Assembly (NCBI GenBank): GCA_018263655.1
Contig: JAANWY010000313.1
Location: 1 to 9,980, forward strand
DNA from: Anaerolineales bacterium
GTDB taxonomy: Bacteria > Chloroflexota > Anaerolineae > Epilineales > JAANWY01
Length of the DNA: 9,980 nt
Reading direction: 5' to 3'
Made by a program: the position numbers and the translations under genes. Below are positions 5,305 to 9,980 of the stretch, piece by piece; position 1 is the stretch's first letter; each line of letters starts with the position of its first letter. The notes under the pieces are model-generated. The model made no database searches. It had not been told where the DNA came from and saw nothing but the letters and a program-made list of their open reading frames with translations.

Positions 5305-6761
5305 TGAATCGTGACGATGTTCTCGAACCATTGTTGTTTGAAAACAGCAAACCTGGACGCGCAGACGACTACTTACCTAAACTGGACGTGCCCGAGGCGC
5401 CGTTGCCGGGCGAACATGTCCGAGACGACCTTCCGCTGCCCGAGGTCAGCGAGCCCGACGTTGTCCGGCATTTCACCCGGCTCTCCCAGTTGAACTTCGG
5501 CATCGACACGAATTTCTATCCGCTGGGTTCGTGCACGATGAAGTACAATCCCAAGATCAACGAGGCGACGGCCCGCCTGCCGGGCTTCGCCTGGCTGCAC
5601 CCCTACCAGGATGAGTCGACCATCCAGGGCGCCCTACGCCTCATGCACGAACTGCAAGAAATTCTAGCCGAGATCGCCGGCCTGCCGGCTGTCACGCTGG
5701 AGCCTGCGGCCGGCGCCCACGGCGAGCTGACGGGCATGCTCATCATTCGCGCCTACCACGTCCACAATGGCGACACGCATCGGAAATACGTCCTGGTCCC
5801 CGACTCGGCGCACGGTACCAACCCGGCCACAGCCACCATGTGCGGCTACGAGGTCATCGAGATACCGTCCGACGAGCGCGGCAATATGGACCCCGAGGCC
5901 ATCGAGGCGGCGGTCAACGACGAGGTAGCCGGCCTCATGCTGACGAACCCCAGCACTTTGGGGCTCTTCGAGGAGCACATCTGTGAGATCACGGAGATGG
6001 TACACGAAGCCGGCGGGCTCGTGTACTGCGACGGCGCCAACATGAACGCGCTGCTGGGCGTTGCCAGGCAGGGCGAACTGGGTTGCGATGTGCTGCACTA
6101 CAATCTGCACAAGACCTTCTCCACCCCGCACGGTGGAGGTGGTCCAGGCGCCGGCGCCACCGCTGTATCGGAGACCCTCGAACCTTTTCTCCCGATCCCG
6201 GTTGTCGCGCGTAATGCTGACGGATATTGCTTCGACTTCGACCGACCGCACAGCATCGGGCGCGTCCGTGCTTTCTACGGTAACTTCGGGAACATGGTTC
6301 GTGGATACACGTACATCCGCCGGCAGGGGCGCGGCGGGCTCGAAGCCGTCAGCCGGAACGCCGTCTTGAACGCCAACTACCTACGCGCCAAGCTCCAGGA
6401 CACCTACCATCTGCCTTATGACCGCTCCTGCATGCACGAAGTGGTGCTCAGCGGAAAACGCCAAGCAGAGCAAGGAGCCCAAACCCTGGACATCGCCAAA
6501 CGCCTGCTAGACTTGGGATTCCACGCGCCGACGATTTACTTCCCGTTGATCGTAGAAGAAGCGCTCATGATCGAGCCCACGGAGACCGAGAGCCGAGAGA
6601 CGCTGGATGCGTTTGCGGAAGCGATGCTCGAAATCGCCCGCGAGGCTGCTGAGACGCCCGAGATCGTCACAGAGGCGCCCCACAACACACCGGTGTCACG
6701 CCTTGATGAGGTGACGGCGGCGCGAAAGCCCAACCTCCGGTGGAACAGTGCCGCAGACTAG
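5304..6761 (+). CDS. gcvPB: Glycine dehydrogenase (decarboxylating) subunit 2, P-protein beta chain
   Basis: C-terminal, PLP-bearing half of the split P protein, partner of GcvPA in glycine decarboxylation. Its 485 residues match the usual beta-chain size. Signatures in order: LSQLNFGIDTNFYPLGSCTMKYNP (~60-83), the LEPAAGAHGELTGM loop (~132-145), DSAHGTNPATA (~167-177), TNPSTLGLFE (~214-223), the CDGANMNA cofactor motif (~242-249) and the Schiff-base lysine in HYNLHKTFSTPHGGGGPG (K270). The late block NYLRAKL...YDRSCMHEVVLS is also intact. The ATG is set by AAAGGAG 8 nt upstream and overlaps the stop of the PIN remnant, so some translational coupling is conceivable. It is the last gene of the cluster. 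No convincing intrinsic terminator follows in the 176-bp gap before the next gene. Confidence 0.98.
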   Translation: MNRDDVLEPLLFENSKPGRADDYLPKLDVPEAPLPGEHVRDDLPLPEVSEPDVVRHFTRLSQLNFGIDTNFYPLGSCTMKYNPKINEATARLPGFAWLHPYQDESTIQGALRLMHELQEILAEIAGLPAVTLEPAAGAHGELTGMLIIRAYHVHNGDTHRKYVLVPDSAHGTNPATATMCGYEVIEIPSDERGNMDPEAIEAAVNDEVAGLMLTNPSTLGLFEEHICEITEMVHEAGGLVYCDGANMNALLGVARQGELGCDVLHYNLHKTFSTPHGGGGPGAGATAVSETLEPFLPIPVVARNADGYCFDFDRPHSIGRVRAFYGNFGNMVRGYTYIRRQGRGGLEAVSRNAVLNANYLRAKLQDTYHLPYDRSCMHEVVLSGKRQAEQGAQTLDIAKRLLDLGFHAPTIYFPLIVEEALMIEPTETESRETLDAFAEAMLEIAREAAETPEIVTEAPHNTPVSRLDEVTAARKPNLRWNSAAD

Positions 6762-6864
6762 AGATTAGTGTGGCGGCCTCGCGGTTGCGCGCCTATGGCG
6801 TAGTTCGCTTAGGGGTCGTCAAGAATTGCCTCCCGCCTTTGTTGAGGCGTATTTCGCCGAGGGC

Positions 6865-6893
6865 TAGGCTCGATCGAGGGAATATGCTACAAT
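6865..6893 (+). promoter_or_regulatory. Probable extended -10 promoter for the SEC-C gene
   Basis: TATGCTACAAT (6883-6893) contains an extended -10 (TGC next to TACAAT, 6888-6893). The -35 at 17-bp spacing, TAGGCT (6865-6870), is poor, as is common with extended -10 sites. The start would be near 6900, leaving a leader of about 38 nt. The rest of the 6762-6937 gap shows only weak short stems. Confidence 0.5.
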
Positions 6894-6937
6894 TGGAAGA
6901 AATCGAGCTTAGCGACAGAAAGTTGGTGTCATAAGAC

Positions 6938-8008
6938 ATGGCGGATGTTGGACGTAACGCCCCCTGCCCTTGTGGTAGCGGTAAGAAATACAAGCACTGT
7001 CATTGGCGCATCGATCAGGAGATCCAACGACAGAACGTGCAGTTGGACCGTGCTTGGCGGACGCTTGGCCAAAGAATCCAAGAATTCGGCGTTCAGCCGA
7101 GTATGGCGCCCGAGTATGTCTCGGCTTGGGAGCGATTTTGGGACAGGAAAGTGCCCGTACAGGCCGTGGCAACTCTCAATGTGGTCCAGCGCTTTCGGTT
7201 TGTCGACTGGTACATCTTTGACTATCGTACCAGCCGCGATCGCAAGCGAGTGGCAGAGCTTTTCCTCGAAGCCCACGGATCAGAACTCTCCTCGCTGGAG
7301 CAGGATCTGATAGGGGATTGGGTAACGACACATCTCAGCGTTTACGAAGTAATCGACGCCAGCGAAGATCATCTCGGTGTGCGAGATGTGTTCACTGCTG
7401 AGGAGCAAAAGGTGAGTGAAACCGGTGTGGACGAGTATCCCGTCATCGGCACACGCCTAATGGCCCGCCTGCTCCCGTTGGGAGGTTCTCTGCGGATAGC
7501 GCCTGGCGCAACCCCACTGCCGCCCAGCGACGGCGAAGGCTTGCTAGACCTCATCCAACCACGTTTCAAGGCGTGGCAAGAGGCCCGGTATGGCGCTGAC
7601 TGGGACGATTTTCTCGGTGAGGCTGGCTATCTCCTCAACCACTTCATGATTCGCGATATGGAGCCCATGGAGGCGCCGGCCATGGAAGAAGCGGAGATGG
7701 AGCCTCATCAAGCGGCCCGATCCATCGCTCGCCGCATGCAGCGCGAACTTATCACCTCTAGCCTGGCCGCTCACTACGACCGCTGGGTGGACAAGTCGAT
7801 CCCAGAATGGGGGGGCAAGACGCCCCGCGCGATGATGCAGACCCCAGAAGGGGCTGAAAAAGTCGAACTCTTCCTGGAGTTGTTAGAGGACATTGAGAAA
7901 GGGCGTTCCGGATCGGGTCAGCCCACCTACGATGTGAGTCTGTTGCGCCGTAAGCTAGGTCTCACGACCGAGACGTCCACGGCAGGGGGTATCATTCTGC
8001 CGGGCTAG
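6938..8008 (+). CDS. SEC-C zinc-motif protein of unknown function
   Basis: A 356-residue protein beginning almost at once with a SEC-C motif, GRNAPCPCGSGKKYKHCH (5-22). The zinc ligands are C10, C12, C21 and H22; the same motif ends SecA, where it binds zinc and SecB or ribosome-related partners. The remaining ~330 residues are mostly helical with no domain I can name. A region rich in aromatic residues (QRFRFVDWYIFDYR, ~85-98) is followed by a Met/Glu-rich acidic stretch (~237-256). A C-terminal IPEWGGKTPRAMMQTPEGAE block (~288-307) resembles the 'GktPr.a..tpeG' segment of several SEC-C and MbcA/Xre-type proteins. ATG 6938 is nearly forced, since an in-frame TAA ends at 6934; the ribosome-binding site is weak. 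GC content and GCCGGC density appear lower than in the gcv genes. The stop TAG is part of the CTAG border of a MITE-like element. Function is unknown. Confidence 0.85.
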   Translation: MADVGRNAPCPCGSGKKYKHCHWRIDQEIQRQNVQLDRAWRTLGQRIQEFGVQPSMAPEYVSAWERFWDRKVPVQAVATLNVVQRFRFVDWYIFDYRTSRDRKRVAELFLEAHGSELSSLEQDLIGDWVTTHLSVYEVIDASEDHLGVRDVFTAEEQKVSETGVDEYPVIGTRLMARLLPLGGSLRIAPGATPLPPSDGEGLLDLIQPRFKAWQEARYGADWDDFLGEAGYLLNHFMIRDMEPMEAPAMEEAEMEPHQAARSIARRMQRELITSSLAAHYDRWVDKSIPEWGGKTPRAMMQTPEGAEKVELFLELLEDIEKGRSGSGQPTYDVSLLRRKLGLTTETSTAGGIILPG

Positions 8009-8174
8009 GTTCTGTTGACATTTGCCGATTTCGACGCTTCGATACGCCCTTGCAGGGCACTCAGCATGCGAAATCGGGCCAAAAACGCATCCTGAGGCCC
8101 CTCCCGAGCCCGACGAGGGGTAGGCGATAGCCGTATCGAAGGGTCGTTTTTGGCCAAATGTCAACAGAACCTAG
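8005..8174. mobile_element. MITE-like element, ~162 bp with 19-bp perfect terminal inverted repeats bordered by CTAG
   Basis: CTAGGTTCTGTTGACATTT (8005-8023) is the exact reverse complement of AAATGTCAACAGAACCTAG (8156-8174). The similarity continues imperfectly inward to a shared CTTCGATACG (8036-8045 on the left, inverted at 8132-8141 on the right), so the arms are about 40 bp. Internal pairs include CCGATTTCG/CGAAATCGG (8025-8033 with 8069-8077) and GGCCAAAAACG/CGTTTTTGGCC (8077-8087 with 8145-8155). CTAG at both edges would be a 4-bp target duplication, compatible with the YTAR targets of IS5-family elements. There is no transposase. It is inserted at the stop codon of the SEC-C gene. Confidence 0.75.
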
Positions 8175-8201
8175 TGGCCGATACGGGTTAGTTGCGTGCA
8201 G

Positions 8202-8237
8202 AAAAGGGGGTTGGCATCTTCATTCCAACCCCCTTTT
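8202..8237. terminator. Bidirectional terminator hairpin between the SEC-C gene and pyrG
   Basis: AAAAGGGGGTTGG (8202-8214) and CCAACCCCCTTTT (8225-8237) form a perfect 13-bp, partly GC-rich stem with a 10-nt loop, flanked by TGCA on both sides. Each strand ends with four U, so it can serve both convergent genes. The pyrG stop codon (8220-8222 on the - strand) lies in the loop and the last pyrG codons form one arm. Confidence 0.8.
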
Positions 8238-9830
8238 GCACTGTTTCGTCGCGCCGACGAAGTCGCGGAATAGCGGATGAGGGCGGTTGGGGCGTGACTT
8301 GAACTCTGGGTGGAATTGGCTGCCCAGCATCCACGGGTGATCTGCAATCTCGGCAATCTCCACTAGGTTGCCGTCAGGGCTCGTGCCGCTGACGATAAGG
8401 CCGGCCTGCTCCAGAAGTGCGCGATACTGGTTGTTGACCTCGAAACGGTGCCGGCGCCGTTCGCTGATCAGCTCCTGACCGTAGGCGTCCCAGGCGCGCG
8501 TGTCCGGTCGCACCCGGCATGGATACGCGCCGAGGCGCATGGTGCCACCCATATCGGTGATGCCGCGCTGCTCGGGCAGCAGGTCGATCACAGGATAGGG
8601 GGTTTTGCGATTGAACTCGGTACTATTGGCGTCTTCGGAGCCCAGGGCGTAACGCGCCAGTTCGATGACCATGATCTGCATGCCCAGGCACAGGCCCAGA
8701 TACGGCACCTGGTGCTCACGGGCGTAGCGCGCCGCCGCAATCTTGCCCTCGATGCCGCGATGACCAAAGCCACCGGGGATGATGATACCATCAGCCTGAT
8801 GCACCTCTTCCCAGCCGCGCTCATGTTCCAGTTCTTCTGAGTCAACCCACGCGACGTCGATGTCTACATTATGGCTGATGCCGGCGTGCAACAAAGCTTC
8901 CTTGACGCTCATGTACGCATCGGGCAGCTCGACGTATTTTCCAACGAGAGCGATACAGTGTTGCGGGTTATGGGCCTTGATACGTTGGACGAGCTCCTGC
9001 CACTCACCCAAGTCTGGCTCCGCCGGCGGGAGCTCGAGCCGGCGCACGATCAAGCCACCGAGTTGAGCTTCCTCCAACACCAACGGCACCTCATAGACTG
9101 TGTCCGAAGTCACCAGCGGAATCACAGCATCGGGTTCCACATCAGTGAACAACGCAATCTTGTCCTGAATCGCCTTCTCGACTGCTCGATCGGTACGGGT
9201 GATGATGACGTCAGGCTGAATACCGATGCCGCGCAGCTCCTTGACGCTATGCTGCGTCGGCTTCGTCTTGAGTTCGCCCGACCACGAGAGGTAGGGCAGC
9301 AGTGTAACGTGCACATACATCGCATTCTCGCGGCCCACGTCGTGGCGCATCTGGCGGATGGCCTCCAGGAAGGGCTGGCCCTCAATGTCGCCAACGGTGC
9401 CCCCCACTTCCACAATTAGCACTTCGGCGCCGCTCTTTTCGGCTGCACTGGCAATCCGCCGCTTGATCTCGTTGGTGATGTGGGGGACGGTCTGAACGGT
9501 AGCGCCGAGGAAATCTCCGCGCCGTTCCTTGGCAATCACGTGGGAGTACACCTGTCCCGTAGTGACGTTGCTGTCGTCGGGCAGGTTCTCATCGATGAAG
9601 CGTTCGTAGTGCCCCAGATCCAAGTCGGTTTCGGCGCCGTCCTCCAGAACGTATACCTCGCCGTGCTGATAGGGGCTCATAGTACCCGGATCAACGTTGA
9701 CGTAGGGATCGAGCTTCTGGATGGACACCTTGATACCCCGGGCCTTGAGAATGCGACCGATGGCGGCAGCCGTGACGCCTTTGCCAAGTCCGCTCACGAC
9801 ACCGCCGGTGACAAAAATGAATTTGGGCAT
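8220..9830 (-). CDS. pyrG: CTP synthase (glutamine-hydrolysing)
   Basis: Converts UTP to CTP using ATP and ammonia from glutamine, the last step of de novo pyrimidine nucleotide synthesis. The 536 residues match the usual length. The N-terminal synthetase domain (1 to ~270) begins MPKFIFVTGGVVSGLGKG with the P-loop at ~9-18. It also has QKLDPYVNVDPGTMSPYQHGEV (~38-59), EVGGTVGDIE (~141-150) and the LKTKPTQHSVKELR UTP-site segment (~187-200). The C-terminal class I glutamine amidotransferase domain carries GGFGHRG (~353-359), the nucleophile Cys in LGLCLGMQ (C381), and His507/Glu509 in SQFHPEF. ATG 9830 has AGAGGA (9835-9840 on the - strand) a few bases upstream. It is convergent with the SEC-C gene and monocistronic as far as the window shows. 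Its 3' end overlaps the terminator hairpin. Confidence 0.99.
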   Translation of the reverse strand: MPKFIFVTGGVVSGLGKGVTAAAIGRILKARGIKVSIQKLDPYVNVDPGTMSPYQHGEVYVLEDGAETDLDLGHYERFIDENLPDDSNVTTGQVYSHVIAKERRGDFLGATVQTVPHITNEIKRRIASAAEKSGAEVLIVEVGGTVGDIEGQPFLEAIRQMRHDVGRENAMYVHVTLLPYLSWSGELKTKPTQHSVKELRGIGIQPDVIITRTDRAVEKAIQDKIALFTDVEPDAVIPLVTSDTVYEVPLVLEEAQLGGLIVRRLELPPAEPDLGEWQELVQRIKAHNPQHCIALVGKYVELPDAYMSVKEALLHAGISHNVDIDVAWVDSEELEHERGWEEVHQADGIIIPGGFGHRGIEGKIAAARYAREHQVPYLGLCLGMQIMVIELARYALGSEDANSTEFNRKTPYPVIDLLPEQRGITDMGGTMRLGAYPCRVRPDTRAWDAYGQELISERRRHRFEVNNQYRALLEQAGLIVSGTSPDGNLVEIAEIADHPWMLGSQFHPEFKSRPNRPHPLFRDFVGATKQCKRGLE

Positions 9831-9873
9831 AATTTCCTCTGATTGTACTTGCGTTCTGTATGTAACTTGACAA

Positions 9874-9980
9874 TGTTAAATTCGGTTCAGAAACAGCCTT
9901 TTGCTCGCCGAAGGTCTCCTGACCGAGGCGAACGGGGCTCGGTCAGGAGACCTTCGCCCAGCACGCCAGGTAATTTAACA
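9874..9980. repeat. Palindromic element upstream of pyrG (at least 107 bp, may extend past the window)
   Basis: CGAAGGTCTCCTGACCGAG (9909-9927) and CTCGGTCAGGAGACCTTCG (9938-9956) form a perfect 19-bp stem with a 10-nt loop. Outside it, TGTTAAATT (9874-9882) is inverted as AATTTAACA (9972-9980), giving terminal-repeat-like ends. It starts 43 bp before the pyrG ATG, so the pyrG promoter must lie in or beyond it, or in the short AT-rich gap. No coding capacity is seen. Confidence 0.7.

Noticed and set aside
6740..6934. 64-codon frame overlapping the gcvPB end
   Set aside because: It overlaps gcvPB out of frame, has no ribosome-binding site or recognisable domain, and ends 3 nt before the SEC-C start.
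9842..9873. pyrG promoter from TTGTCA and TACAAT on the minus strand
   Set aside because: The spacer is 20 bp and the -10 would put the start within the ribosome-binding region, so the pair is probably not functional. A perfect TTGACA on the plus strand (9867-9872) has no -10 partner.

Overview
The window looks like chromosomal DNA from a bacterium of moderate to high GC (about 55-60 % by eye). The split glycine decarboxylase (GcvPA plus GcvPB), strong Shine-Dalgarno sites, a conventional sigma-70-type promoter, and intergenic gaps full of palindromes would fit a Chloroflexota (Anaerolineae-like) genome. That taxonomic placement is inference.

Layout. Positions 1-326 hold the C-terminal end of a membrane-anchored protein. 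A 130-bp palindromic insertion-like element follows, then a clear promoter. The glycine-cleavage cluster runs on the + strand: gcvT (585-1676), a 258-bp gap with two complex palindromic structures, a GNAT acetyltransferase (1935-2519), gcvPA (2536-3885), a short gap with 14-bp tandem repeats, a class V alanine/serine-glyoxylate-type aminotransferase (3990-5156), a PIN-domain remnant (5158-5304) and gcvPB (5304-6761). An uncharacterised SEC-C zinc-motif protein (6938-8008), probably with its own promoter, comes next, followed by a 19-bp-TIR MITE-like element and a terminator hairpin shared with the convergent pyrG (8220-9830, - strand). Another large palindrome lies upstream of pyrG and runs to the window end.

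How the genes work together. GcvPA/GcvPB decarboxylate glycine and load the aminomethyl group on lipoylated GcvH. GcvT passes the one-carbon unit to tetrahydrofolate. The aminotransferase between the two P subunits could make the glycine substrate from glyoxylate, so the cluster reads as a possible glyoxylate-to-glycine-to-methylene-THF route. The carrier protein gene gcvH is not in the window; the GNAT gene and palindromes sit between gcvT and gcvPA, where gcvH is often found. PyrG (CTP synthase) and the SEC-C protein have no evident functional link to the cluster.

No new enzyme system is obvious here. The most unusual content is non-coding: at least five structurally different palindromic or insertion-like elements in under 10 kb. 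Two of them sit exactly at a stop codon that forms part of their apparent target-site duplication. The gcvT leader also contains a possible leaderless upstream ORF that ends inside the gcvT ribosome-binding region.
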